A stretch of 64,000 nt of DNA, taken from NCBI GenBank assembly GCA_964385055.1, contig CAYLMH010000003.1, positions 1 to 64,000 on the forward strand. The letters run 5' to 3'. Source of the DNA: JACRPI01 sp964385055 (GTDB lineage Archaea > Nanobdellota > Nanobdellia > Woesearchaeales > DSVV01). The notes below the pieces were generated by a model, which was given only the letters and a program-made list of their open reading frames with translations, made no database searches and had not been told where the DNA came from. Of the stretch, positions 51,486-60,330 are shown in pieces (the first letter of the stretch is position 1; every line of letters begins with the position of its first letter). The translations under genes were made by a program, and so were the position numbers.

Positions 51486-52070
51486 TTACTCAGTCACGTT
51501 TTCTGCAACAGTTTCATTCGCTTCTTCATAACTCTGAATTTTCAGCTCAATAATATTACCGTGCGTTTTCAAAAACTCTTTGAGTTGTTCAGGAGCTTCT
51601 TCAGTCTCACTACAAGTAATTGCATTCTCAGATTCCGTCACGCCAAGATCGTATTCAAGCATTCTGTTGACATAATATGATGCGTCTTTGTTGATTGCTT
51701 TTACATACGTCCAGCCATCGCCGTCTGCTTGTAAATTAAACATCCCGTAGAGCACTGCGATGTATGGTCGTCCGCGGTCATCTTCGTAATACAACATGTT
51801 GTCCATCACATAATGATCCTGTCCGTTAAAAGAACAAACAGTGTATGAGCAGACACCAGTGTGCGCAACTCCTACATCTCGTAAGCTTGAAAAGCAGCTG
51901 TTTTGATAGGTGAGTCCATCATCCCCACAGATAGGGTTGTAATCAAGACTGCATCCTGTTTCAGTATCAGTCGTTGTGGTGTTTTGTTCAGTGTCTGTTC
52001 CATCATCACTTCCACATCCTGCAACGAGGAGCAAAAGAGAAAAGATAAGTAAAAAGAGTTTGTTTTTCAT
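51486..52070 (-). CDS. Lipoprotein with Kazal-type domain
   Basis: 194 residues. Signal and lipobox-like LLLLVAGCG, a Thr-rich stalk, then a Kazal-like module (about 40-75: CSLDYNPICGDDGLTYQN, SCF and CSYTVC). Kazal domains inhibit serine proteases; this fits the window's S8 surface protease. The rest (YVNRMLEYDLGV) is of unknown fold. Inhibitor activity is inferred only. Confidence 0.78.
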   Translation of the reverse strand: MKNKLFLLIFSLLLLVAGCGSDDGTDTEQNTTTTDTETGCSLDYNPICGDDGLTYQNSCFSSLRDVGVAHTGVCSYTVCSFNGQDHYVMDNMLYYEDDRGRPYIAVLYGMFNLQADGDGWTYVKAINKDASYYVNRMLEYDLGVTESENAITCSETEEAPEQLKEFLKTHGNIIELKIQSYEEANETVAENVTE

Positions 52071-52119
52071 AGGATTTCAGAAGTATTCAGCGCTTTAAAA
52101 AACTTATGGAAAACAAATT

Positions 52120-53061
52120 CTACTCTTCTTCAGGAAAATCAACAGCAAACAAATACACCACAGGCTGTTGAATTGTTTTCTTTTCATCGTTGTCATAGAC
52201 AGGTACAGCAGTAGAAGATTGTTTGCAGAATTTATAGGTTGGCTCTTCAGAAAGAGTGCATGTATCTCTTGTCCCTTCATACAACGTAAACGTGCTTTCA
52301 CTTTCGACAGAAAGTGTCGTTCTTTGTTTATACAAATAAATCGTGGAAGAAGGTTCTAATGCAGAAAAGCTCCCAATAACATCACTGTCAGAGACAGCGA
52401 GCGTATACGTATCTGAAACAAGGGGTGTTCCCTCAATCGCGAGAGAAGTAGAAGACAAGACTGTAGTCAAGTCATCAAGAGAAAAGTGTGTTCCATCGTC
52501 CTCCTGGCTTACAAGAATGGAATATTCTCCTTCGGGATATGATCCAGACAATTGTCCAACGCACGTGCAATCATTATCTTTACTTGCGCCGCATTGTCTA
52601 AACATTTCAGTCACATCATAAAATAATGTTTCTTCTGAAGTTTCGCAATCTTCTCCAAGAAGCCACGATGAATAAGAGTCTTCTTCAAGTGTTTTCTGAA
52701 TACACCCATCTAATTTCCCATCATCAGTGCTTCCTGAAACACACCTTTGAACAGCATCGTAAAAAAGGCGAATATCTTTTTGTAATGCATCATATTCTCC
52801 AACAATATTATAATCTTCAAGAACAGAAAAAGAAGGAGTTATCTTGTAGACACCAATTTGAGAACCAGAACTATCTATAGTAATTTCTTCGTCAGCAGTT
52901 GCCGCGCCAGTAATACTCGTTTCAATGTCCAGTTTATCATCAAACGCGACATAGCTTCCAAACGTAAAAAGACCAAGACAAAGAAGAACAAGAAAGACGC
53001 AGGCAAGATGTAAAGATTCTCGTTGTTGTGGTCGTGGTGTTTCCATTGCTTTTTTCCTCAT
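52120..53061 (-). CDS. Membrane-anchored exported protein with TGAA motif
   Basis: 313 residues. Short basic cytoplasmic part, one transmembrane helix (ACVFLVLLCLGLFTFGSYVA), then TSITGAATADEE, and a Cys- and Ser-rich exterior. Cys-rich element: DCETSEE...FRQCGASKDNDCTCVG. The ITGA motif matches that near 10.7 kb. It is separated by 17 bases from the M23-SLT gene, and may be co-transcribed. Function unknown. Confidence 0.66.
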   Translation of the reverse strand: MRKKAMETPRPQQRESLHLACVFLVLLCLGLFTFGSYVAFDDKLDIETSITGAATADEEITIDSSGSQIGVYKITPSFSVLEDYNIVGEYDALQKDIRLFYDAVQRCVSGSTDDGKLDGCIQKTLEEDSYSSWLLGEDCETSEETLFYDVTEMFRQCGASKDNDCTCVGQLSGSYPEGEYSILVSQEDDGTHFSLDDLTTVLSSTSLAIEGTPLVSDTYTLAVSDSDVIGSFSALEPSSTIYLYKQRTTLSVESESTFTLYEGTRDTCTLSEEPTYKFCKQSSTAVPVYDNDEKKTIQQPVVYLFAVDFPEEE

Positions 53062-53078
53062 ATCTGATTTTATAAGTT

Positions 53079-54860
53079 TTACTGTCCGCTTTCTAATGAA
53101 TCATACGCATAATAATAACTCAAAACGCGGTTTGCATAAGCGCGAACTTCTTTGACTTTTCTGTTTCTTTTTTCTGTGGTGCCGAAACTTTCTTCATAAA
53201 CACTGGATGAAAACGCGTCGCTGTACACGTCTGCGATAAGATCTTCAGTAATCTGTGCAGAAACCTCTTCCCAAGAAGGATCGCTTTTTCCTGTTGCAGC
53301 GATTGCTTTTTTGACAAGTCCAGCACCGCCGTTATACGCAGCGAGAGAAAATGCGACTTGATCCTTGTAACCTGTAAAACTCTTCATGTTATCTTGGAGC
53401 AATTGAACTCCTGCGGGAATTGCCTGTGACGCGTCTGTTCGATAGTCCGTGCCAGTACACTTCTTATTGCTGCATAAATCATATTGATATGCAGTACCTT
53501 TACAAAATTGCATAAGACCTGCGCAGCCAGTGGAAGAGACTGCGTTGGTATTACCGCCAGATTCAGTCATGATCACTGCAATCACCAATGCTTTCGGAAC
53601 AGAAGTGCCTGAAACAGACGTTTCTATACGTGTTCCATAGTTCGCGTCAATCTGCTTGAGTTTTTCTGTTGTCGATGCAGAAGGAGTATAACTAATACCG
53701 CTAGTAGTCATAGTTGGGCTGACTCCTGTTTGCGTTCTATAAAGGTCACAGAACTTGTAGATTCCGCCTTGCGATCGACATGCGAGATTATTATTGTAAT
53801 CATAAGTGACAGAAGACGCAAAATAACAAAGAGGATTGACACTTTTTTTTGTCCAACTGCTAGAAAGTGTTGCTTTTTCTCCTTGCGCATCAGTAAGATC
53901 AGAAGGAACAGACATGTCAATCACTTCAAAGTGGAGGTGGGGATCATAAGTAGATGCGCTGTTTTTTCCACGACCACCGGTGGTTCCAAGAACTCCTCCT
54001 TGCGACACAACATCATCGACAGAAACGACAATGGTGTCCATGTGCAAGTAAATGGTATAAAGTCCATTGCCATGATCAAGGACAACTCGTCCCCATTGAA
54101 CAGGAGAAATATCGACAACTGTTCCTGCAGCAACAGCAAGAACATTTGTTCCAAGTGGTCCACGAATGTCTATTCCTGCGTGATACGTTGTTCCTTTGCT
54201 TGTTCCACTCACAACATCTCCTCCACGATACCCAAAGCAAGAATTCACGCGCAGTTCATCATAGGCAACAGGCCATTGGGTAAATGCTCCTCCAGAAAGT
54301 GTTTCTGTTGCAGTTCCTTCATGCTCAGGGACGCTGGTAATACTCATGATGGGAATTTCAAGAGGAGCAGGAGAAATTCCAGTCAATCTACTCTCATCAA
54401 GAGTGAGGAGATATTCAGAAGGAAGGGGAAGAATGTCTTCATACGCTTCAAGATACGGAATGAGTGCAATATCAAATGCGCCGCTGAGCGTATCTCCAAG
54501 TTCTTCCTCCAATTCATCACCATACAACATGCAATCGCCGCTGCCATACACAACAGGAACGCCGCGATAAAAAGAGCAGGAAGAAGAGTCCAGATAATTC
54601 GTTTTTGCAGTTTCCAAAACAGCAGCTCCATATGCTTGTTGTGCGCTCAGATCTAAATACAGCAACGCTTTCTCTCCTTCTGCTGCAGCGTTCAGAACAG
54701 CAAGTTGTTTTTCTCCAATCTTATTATTTTCTCCTTCTTTACTTTCAAATTGTTCTGTTTTTGCAGCAAGATCAAAATAGAGCAACGTAAAGAGGACTAA
54801 GACAAAGAATGCGAACAGGGGCATAAAGTATTGCGCTTTTTTATTTTTCAGTATTCTCAT
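53079..54860 (-). CDS. M23 endopeptidase fused to SLT lytic transglycosylase, membrane-anchored
   Basis: 593 residues. KKAQ and one transmembrane helix (residues 12-30) place the rest outside. At about 200-335 is an M23 (LytM) domain: His/Asp in YHAGIDIRGP, later HMDTIV, and PHLHFEV. At about 405-580 is an SLT lytic transglycosylase: catalytic Glu in MTESGGNTNAV, GLMQFCKGTA and SLAAYNGGAGLV. M23 cuts peptide cross-links and SLT cuts the glycan of bacterial murein. No archaeon has murein, so this is either an anti-bacterial weapon or an enzyme for an unknown wall. All catalytic residues are present. Confidence 0.92.
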   Translation of the reverse strand: MRILKNKKAQYFMPLFAFFVLVLFTLLYFDLAAKTEQFESKEGENNKIGEKQLAVLNAAAEGEKALLYLDLSAQQAYGAAVLETAKTNYLDSSSCSFYRGVPVVYGSGDCMLYGDELEEELGDTLSGAFDIALIPYLEAYEDILPLPSEYLLTLDESRLTGISPAPLEIPIMSITSVPEHEGTATETLSGGAFTQWPVAYDELRVNSCFGYRGGDVVSGTSKGTTYHAGIDIRGPLGTNVLAVAAGTVVDISPVQWGRVVLDHGNGLYTIYLHMDTIVVSVDDVVSQGGVLGTTGGRGKNSASTYDPHLHFEVIDMSVPSDLTDAQGEKATLSSSWTKKSVNPLCYFASSVTYDYNNNLACRSQGGIYKFCDLYRTQTGVSPTMTTSGISYTPSASTTEKLKQIDANYGTRIETSVSGTSVPKALVIAVIMTESGGNTNAVSSTGCAGLMQFCKGTAYQYDLCSNKKCTGTDYRTDASQAIPAGVQLLQDNMKSFTGYKDQVAFSLAAYNGGAGLVKKAIAATGKSDPSWEEVSAQITEDLIADVYSDAFSSSVYEESFGTTEKRNRKVKEVRAYANRVLSYYYAYDSLESGQ

Positions 54861-54861
54861 G

Positions 54862-55368
54862 TTATGGACCTATTTTTGTTTGTACTTGAATGAGTGCATA
54901 ATTATCAGGATCATGGAGCGGAATACGAACAGAGGAAGGAGTACTGTAATAAGAACCGCATCCACTTAATAAAAGTAATAATGGCACTTTTACACAGACT
55001 GCTTCTCTGATTTGAAGAGGAGGTTCAAGAAGTGTTGTTTTTTCTTCTTCTCCGTCGTTGCTTGTAATCACGTCAACAGTGACAAGCGTCTTTTCCTGAA
55101 GTGTTTCAAAATAGTTTTCAGTTAAAGTAACATATTCTTCTTGCAATGCATCATCTTCTGCAGCAGTAACAAGAAATGCTGCAAATGTCATTGTACCAAG
55201 AGAAGTTTCCACAGGAGTTTGTGCATACAATAATGCAATTCTGTTTGCGTCAAGACCAAGTTCTTCGCCAGTAATAGTATTTGTAAGTTTTGCAGTCTTA
55301 TAATGCAAGATAAGGAAGAACACAATGACAATTAAGATAATAGCAATGGTCGCGTAAAAATCAACCAT
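54862..55368 (-). CDS. Small exported pilin-like protein
   Basis: 168 residues; N-terminal helix (TIAIILIVIVFFLILHY), then an exterior with HDPDNYALIQVQ at its end. In the 32 bases upstream of its ATG the same frame reads GRKGFATT, which would be a class III prepilin signal. No start codon precedes it in that frame, so the start may be unusual or an indel is present. It starts two bases after the M23-SLT gene's ATG in the transcript order. Confidence 0.68.
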   Translation of the reverse strand: MVDFYATIAIILIVIVFFLILHYKTAKLTNTITGEELGLDANRIALLYAQTPVETSLGTMTFAAFLVTAAEDDALQEEYVTLTENYFETLQEKTLVTVDVITSNDGEEEKTTLLEPPLQIREAVCVKVPLLLLLSGCGSYYSTPSSVRIPLHDPDNYALIQVQTKIGP

Positions 55369-55399
55369 CGTTGTTGCAAATCCTTTTCTTCCAAAGTGC

Positions 55400-55945
55400 T
55401 TAACTATTCGGCATCACCACATGGAATTGTAATACTCCTTGAGAGAGTGCATCATCATCTTTGATAAGCACTGTTTTGTTGACCAAATAATCAGTAGAAG
55501 ATCCTTTTCCACTCCAGAAGGTTTGTGCGAGCACGATCCAGCGATCATACCATTCTTGATTATACACTGCAGTACCAATAGTATTTTTTTCAGCATCAAA
55601 AAGCGTCAATTCTGCAGCAAGAATATCATATTCTCCATAATCCATCTGTTGATCCAATCGTGTTTCAAGTGCAGAAGGATTTTCAAAATCACTTCGAAGA
55701 ACAATGCCTGGATATGCGCGTTGCAGTGTTTCATCATAGTAAGAAACACCTTGCTTCATGTTGAGCATGTTCGTCACAAAAAGATCTACTTGTGTTTGCT
55801 GCACGTCGATTTCAGTCACAATGTACATTTTGACGAGAATGACCATGGCAATCGCAACAAGGCAGACAATAACAAAGCGGTAAAACAGGAAAATCCAGCC
55901 TTCGTCAATCTGTGCTTTTTTGTGAAAAGAGAAATACTTAGTCAT
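55400..55945 (-). CDS. Exported protein with class III signal
   Basis: 181 residues from MTKYFSFHKKAQ at 55945. KKAQ precedes a 23-residue hydrophobic helix, a prepilin-like signal. The exterior is Gln- and Asp-rich (QTQVDLFVTNMLNM, YDETLQRAYPG). The first bases overlap the upstream gene's end (55938-55945), indicating co-translation. Unknown function; one of the array of similar proteins. Confidence 0.72.
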   Translation of the reverse strand: MTKYFSFHKKAQIDEGWIFLFYRFVIVCLVAIAMVILVKMYIVTEIDVQQTQVDLFVTNMLNMKQGVSYYDETLQRAYPGIVLRSDFENPSALETRLDQQMDYGEYDILAAELTLFDAEKNTIGTAVYNQEWYDRWIVLAQTFWSGKGSSTDYLVNKTVLIKDDDALSQGVLQFHVVMPNS

Positions 55946-56819
55946 TGTAGTATTCCTCCAATCCATTCTTGATTGCACTGCTGAGTTGGGTGCTATCCGT
56001 AAGCAGATCAGTGCCAATAACAAGATGGACTGCAAGACCAGCAGTATTCTTGTTAAGGTTTTCTTCTGATGAAGCAAGCGGTCCAGTAAGAGAAGCATCG
56101 GAAACTTGGGAAAGAATATTGTTCTCAAGCAAACAAGCAAGTTTCTCACTTTGCTCATCAGCAGTTTGTGGAATGTATGCATGTACATCACTTCCTTCTT
56201 GGGTTGATAAAATAAGGACAAGATTTGTCTGACTGTTAAGAGCAGCTTCTTCTTTGTTTGTTTTCGCGAATCCTATTTTTGGATTATTGAGAAGATCGCT
56301 TTGTACTTTTGAGAATACTGTTTCATCAGTCAAAATAACAAAACTCAGTTGCGTAGTTTTTGTTGAAGGAGCAGTAGGGCAGCGAAGTTCTTTTTTCTCT
56401 TCAATGGTAATGCTCCCATATTCTTCAACAGTAAAGGTTCCTTGTTCTTTGTTCATGTAAAATGCGCCAGGATGTTCAAAAACACCAAGTACTTGGTAAA
56501 GACGCGAGTCTAAAAAGAAAGGATACGTGATTGCAGTCACAGAAGATGTTTCATATACACGGAGAAGATTATCACTCAAATCATACGAGTACGCACCAAC
56601 ATCAAATGAAGGTTGGCTGTAAAATAGAGTAACATCTCCGGGAACGCTTTCTGCAGTCTCAAGTAACAATGCAATATCTCGTGCAGCGTAGGATTGTTCA
56701 TATAAGGTATTTTTCTGAACAGTGGTGTGAAAATAAAAGAACACGCCAACTATAAGAACAAGAAGAATAATTTCTATAATCACTCGATTTCCTAAGTTGA
56801 GTTGCCCTCTCTTTTGCAT
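55938..56819 (-). CDS. Exported protein with degenerate amidase_3-like domain
   Basis: 293 residues; class III-like signal (MQKRGQLNLGN) and helix. The C-terminal half resembles the second half of N-acetylmuramoyl-L-alanine amidase (amidase_3). LVLILSTQEGSDVHAYIPQT lies where the family has fISIHxNs. QSEKLACLLENNIL and LSSAIKNGLEEYY match its later helices. The zinc-binding His is replaced (LSTQE), so catalytic activity is doubtful. Amidase similarity is my inference from pattern only. Confidence 0.6.
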   Translation of the reverse strand: MQKRGQLNLGNRVIIEIILLVLIVGVFFYFHTTVQKNTLYEQSYAARDIALLLETAESVPGDVTLFYSQPSFDVGAYSYDLSDNLLRVYETSSVTAITYPFFLDSRLYQVLGVFEHPGAFYMNKEQGTFTVEEYGSITIEEKKELRCPTAPSTKTTQLSFVILTDETVFSKVQSDLLNNPKIGFAKTNKEEAALNSQTNLVLILSTQEGSDVHAYIPQTADEQSEKLACLLENNILSQVSDASLTGPLASSEENLNKNTAGLAVHLVIGTDLLTDSTQLSSAIKNGLEEYYND

Positions 56820-56874
56820 GACGCTTTTTCGAGAGAAATTGGTTTATATACTTTTGGTGGTTTCATCTCATTTC

Positions 56875-58563
56875 TCAGCTGACAGAAAGAGAAGAGACAA
56901 ATTCGCTATACACTCCTTCAGCCCACGCTTCTGCAGCAGCTTTTCCAGCAGTGCCATGATTGTCAAAATGAACATCAGCGTCACACCCAAAAGAGGTTCC
57001 ATCAGGACAAAAAGCGAAATCAGTGTAATCTTCTGAATCAATAAATGTACAACCAGAATTTTCTACACTTTCTTTTATCGTATCTCTAAATTGGTGATAG
57101 GTTTCAATGTCAGGGTAATGGGGACCTTGAGGTGGGCCTGCCCAATAACAAGTAGATCCTTGATTGGTTATTTCTTCTGCAACACTGTTGACACTATTCT
57201 GTATTGTTTCTTCAGAAGAACCATACCATTCATAGCCATTACTTGCAAAAGTGACAAACACGAGAGAAGGGGTATGTTTTTCAATAAGATTGCTGAGAAG
57301 CGGGGTATTTCCAGAATCAACTTTTTTGCTGGAACCATCATCATACGTGTATTCTGCGTTACAAACAGAGCTAATAATAGATACTCCTTTTGTAAAGTAT
57401 GATGGCGTCGATCCACACACTGCATATTTATTTGTCGTGTAATCATCAGCTTTGAACAATGTGTAAAGCGTATCGCCATACGTGCCCATAGTTTGTGAAT
57501 CTCCAATAATCAAAACGTTTTGTCCAGAAGTTTCAGCTAATACAGAAGTTGAAGAGTCTTCTGTTGAACTTGTATCCGAAAGCTCTTGAAGAAGCGCGAG
57601 AAACTCTTCAGGAGTGTATACACCATATTGTTCACTAGTATATCCATCTGCTTGAATATAAACAACAGCATAAACGAGGGTATCATCATTGGCTGCTTGC
57701 AGTTTTGTTGCTTCAGGCCCAGAAAGTTGTGTTTTGATATATGCAACAACATCTGAAAGTGTAGTATATGTTGTTCTTTTATTCTCAGGATCAAGATACT
57801 TCCAAATTGTGCTTTCCTCAAGTGTATATTTTTTTGAAGAACTATCGTAGGTAAGTTGTTGTTGATAAGAGTTAATACTCATAGCAGGTGTTTTATAATC
57901 AAGTGTTATTATTCCTCCAGAAGAAAGAAGAGAGACAAAATCACTATCACTACTGGTCTCCACTTGTACATCACATTCCTTTGTGCAAATTCGAACAGTA
58001 TCTTCTGTCTTTTTCAGATACACACTCTGGACACTTTCTGCGCCAAGCACAAGTGCAAACGAACAACTTCCTCCCTCAGTATATGTTCCACCAGTAAAAG
58101 AATAGTCTTTACCAAATGTTTCTACAGTTGCGCATTGTTCAACGTCATCATTTTCCTTACATACTGTTGCAAAATCACTCGTCTTCTTGCAAAGACAGAG
58201 GCATCCTTCTGTACCAATTCCACACTGTTCAGGTTTTGGGTTTTCTATTTCACTAAGAATATTATATGATGGACAAATCCCTTTGTTTGCACGTTCTCCA
58301 CTCTGGTATCCAACAATCGCATAATCTTCATCAACAAAAAGAGGATAGCTGCTGAACGAAGCACCCTCCTCCATGTTTGTAATGCTTGCGACAAGTTGTT
58401 CAAAGTTCCGTTTTGTTGCTTCTTCTGTATCCGGAACAAAGACATCCCATATTTTGAATATGAAGATAGTGAGAAGAAGAATTGCTCCAACGCTGAGGAC
58501 AACACGAATAACAGTGTCACTAGAAAGATCAAGTCCTCCTTGTGCTTTTTTACCTCTTATCAT
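56875..58563 (-). CDS. Membrane-anchored SGNH hydrolase
   Basis: 562 residues from MIRGKKAQGGLDLSSD at 58563; the longer frame adds 51 unrelated codons. KKAQ plus a transmembrane helix, then a Cys-rich stretch (CLCLCKKTSDFATVC), and near 350 the SGNH block I (VLIIGDSQTMGTYG). The last block is DVHFDNHGTAGKAAAEAW (near 531) with the catalytic Asp-His. SGNH enzymes deacetylate sugars, including peptidoglycan O-acetyl groups. A TATA box lies about 30 bases upstream. Acts outside the cell. Confidence 0.86.
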   Translation of the reverse strand: MIRGKKAQGGLDLSSDTVIRVVLSVGAILLLTIFIFKIWDVFVPDTEEATKRNFEQLVASITNMEEGASFSSYPLFVDEDYAIVGYQSGERANKGICPSYNILSEIENPKPEQCGIGTEGCLCLCKKTSDFATVCKENDDVEQCATVETFGKDYSFTGGTYTEGGSCSFALVLGAESVQSVYLKKTEDTVRICTKECDVQVETSSDSDFVSLLSSGGIITLDYKTPAMSINSYQQQLTYDSSSKKYTLEESTIWKYLDPENKRTTYTTLSDVVAYIKTQLSGPEATKLQAANDDTLVYAVVYIQADGYTSEQYGVYTPEEFLALLQELSDTSSTEDSSTSVLAETSGQNVLIIGDSQTMGTYGDTLYTLFKADDYTTNKYAVCGSTPSYFTKGVSIISSVCNAEYTYDDGSSKKVDSGNTPLLSNLIEKHTPSLVFVTFASNGYEWYGSSEETIQNSVNSVAEEITNQGSTCYWAGPPQGPHYPDIETYHQFRDTIKESVENSGCTFIDSEDYTDFAFCPDGTSFGCDADVHFDNHGTAGKAAAEAWAEGVYSEFVSSLSVS

Positions 58564-58746
58564 AGTTTTTACATTTCTGTGAGAAGAGTTATATAAATTT
58601 TCGCAAAGAGGATCCATCTGATCTTTCGAGTGATGCAATGCCTTTTTTCTTCCATATGAAATGAAGGTAAACCTTTTCTCTAAAAAATAACCCCATTCAC
58701 CGAATTTCTCTTCCAAATTTTTTTCTCTTTTGTTAGTTACTTCGGT

Positions 58747-58860
58747 TCATGGGTCCCCCTGACAGTACAAGGTCTGCTGGTGCGTGTATTTTCTCTGCTG
58801 CTGAGAAAATATTCGCTTTGCTCCCCCATGAATCGCCTTATTGCCTTTTGGAATCCCTAA
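58747..58860 (-). repeat. Dispersed repeat family 1, copy F
   Basis: Minus strand: TTAGGGATTCCAAAAGGC, AAGGCGATTCATG, AGCGAATATTTTCTCAGCAG, AATACACGCACCAGCAGACC, then TGTCAGGGGGACCCATG. The distal hairpin is replaced by ATG and is missing. It lies in the 383-base gap 58564-58946; the promoter of the SGNH gene occupies the first 40 bases and the rest shows no gene. Confidence 0.72.
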
Positions 58861-58946
58861 GTAATTTTATTCATTGAGATATGAAAAAACAAAATTCTGA
58901 AAATGTCGCAGACAATACATCCCTTTTTTAGAAAAATCTTCATCTA

Positions 58947-59243
58947 TTACTTTGTGTCTGTTGTTGTACTCTCAGAAGTACTTTCTTTATCGCTGCCAGT
59001 AATGCCTTCAAAAATATTTTTGAGACCGCCTTCTTCCTTCGTTTTTTCATCAATTTGACCTTGAACGCCACCAGTGGTCTCTCCCCATTTTCCAAAGATG
59101 CTATTCATCACAAAAAAGACAACAACCATAAAGATCAATGCAATAACGAGGGTCACAAGCCAAAAATTCATATCTCCTTTTCGAAAAAATTGCAACTGTC
59201 GCTTTGCTCCAAAGCAATTTTTTTGTTGAATGCCATTCTTCAT
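58947..59243 (-). CDS. Small pilin-like membrane protein
   Basis: 98 residues; RKGD and a helix (MNFWLVTLVIALIFMVVVFF), then a Gly/Thr/Ser tail. The start at 59243 is supported by the class III signal after 20 residues, but MNFWLV (59171) is possible. Unknown role in the array. Confidence 0.68.
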   Translation of the reverse strand: MKNGIQQKNCFGAKRQLQFFRKGDMNFWLVTLVIALIFMVVVFFVMNSIFGKWGETTGGVQGQIDEKTKEEGGLKNIFEGITGSDKESTSESTTTDTK

Positions 59244-59251
59244 AATTTCAC

Positions 59252-59605
59252 CTATTTTTTACAGCAGACTTCTGAAGATTCTTCGCATGCAGCAAAATAA
59301 AGTTGTTCTCCAGTGCAGTCTGTTTCACAGCTGCCGCCTTTTCCTTCGCAGGTGTTGAGGCAGCATTCTTTATTTTCAGGACAACTAAAGTCCGCAGTTG
59401 TTCCGCTGTAGCATGTTCCTGTATCCACGCAAACGCCTCCTTTATTTTCACATGCACCAAGTTCCCCACTAAATAATGCAAATTTGCCGCCCATAATATA
59501 GACAACGACAATAAAAAAAATCAGTGCAAGTGCTGCTAACACAACAACTTGAATAGTCATGTCTGCTTTCTTTTCAGTAATAATTTGTTCTATTTTTCTC
59601 ATCAT
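59252..59605 (-). CDS. Cysteine-rich pilin-like membrane protein
   Basis: 117 residues; KKADMT and helix (VVVLAALALIFFIVVVYI), then 14 Cys in about 60 residues (CENKGGVCVDTGTC, CPENKECCLNTCEGKGGSC). A compact disulphide-bonded module is likely, perhaps related to a repeat in the 63.5-63.8 kb protein, which also ends with CC. It starts 2 bases after the 59608 gene's stop. Confidence 0.72.
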   Translation of the reverse strand: MMRKIEQIITEKKADMTIQVVVLAALALIFFIVVVYIMGGKFALFSGELGACENKGGVCVDTGTCYSGTTADFSCPENKECCLNTCEGKGGSCETDCTGEQLYFAACEESSEVCCKK

Positions 59606-59607
59606 GC

Positions 59608-60330
59608 TTATTCCTCAGTTGCTTGAGTATATAAATCTGCAAGTATTATTTTTGAAAGGTCTTCAATAGTAATACATTCTCCATCATATTCTTTGTTATT
59701 GTTTGCGTCTGTTAAAGGTTCTCCTTCATCCCAGCAGCCATTGTTGTTGCTATCTGTAAACTCTTCTCCATCATATAGTTCATCATTATCTGTATCTTTA
59801 AACCAGTAAAATACTAATTCATTATTGAGAGTTACATAGTGCTGTTGGGGAATATGGATATAATCCTTTCCATCAATCTCTATTTTTCCTCGTACTTCCT
59901 CTAAAATAAGAATCTCGCTTAATTTTTTGTTAGATACAGATTCAGAAAGAGCATATTGTTCTTTTATAGCAGCGCATTCTTCCTCAGAATCCCACCAGCC
60001 ACAGAGATCCTCATTCTCTTCAGAAAACGTTTCATGAAAAGCAGACTCAAGATTCCATCCTTTTCCATAAGCTTGTTTGACAATGACAAGATAGCCGCTC
60101 TTACTATCTTGCGCTACTTTCTCTATGGGAATCTCTTTATCCGCATCAATCCTTTCTTCATCAATTGTCTCTTCAGGAACAGTCTGTTCTTCAAATTCAA
60201 ATCCAAGTCCTTCAAAGAATTCTTTTGCATGATCAATAGTTTTTGGAACAAAAATAAATGCAGCAGAAACAAGAAAGAATCCTGCAAGAATAAATAAAAT
60301 AAGTTGAAAATTCAGTTCTGCTTTTTTCAT
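59608..60330 (-). CDS. Exported protein with dockerin/EF-hand-like Ca-binding repeats
   Basis: 240 residues; MKKAEL and a helix form a class III signal. The C-terminus has Asp/Asn-rich loops typical of calcium sites: KDTDNDELYDGEEF, DSNNNGCWDEGEPL and DANNNKEYDGE. These resemble dockerin or EF-hand loops. Its ATG overlaps the stop of the 47-residue gene upstream (ATGA). Unknown function. Confidence 0.75.
   Translation of the reverse strand: MKKAELNFQLILFILAGFFLVSAAFIFVPKTIDHAKEFFEGLGFEFEEQTVPEETIDEERIDADKEIPIEKVAQDSKSGYLVIVKQAYGKGWNLESAFHETFSEENEDLCGWWDSEEECAAIKEQYALSESVSNKKLSEILILEEVRGKIEIDGKDYIHIPQQHYVTLNNELVFYWFKDTDNDELYDGEEFTDSNNNGCWDEGEPLTDANNNKEYDGECITIEDLSKIILADLYTQATEE

Noticed and set aside
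53730..54656. A 308-codon frame antisense to the M23-SLT gene
   Set aside because: It is a shadow of the coding strand. The sense protein has complete catalytic motifs, while this one has none.
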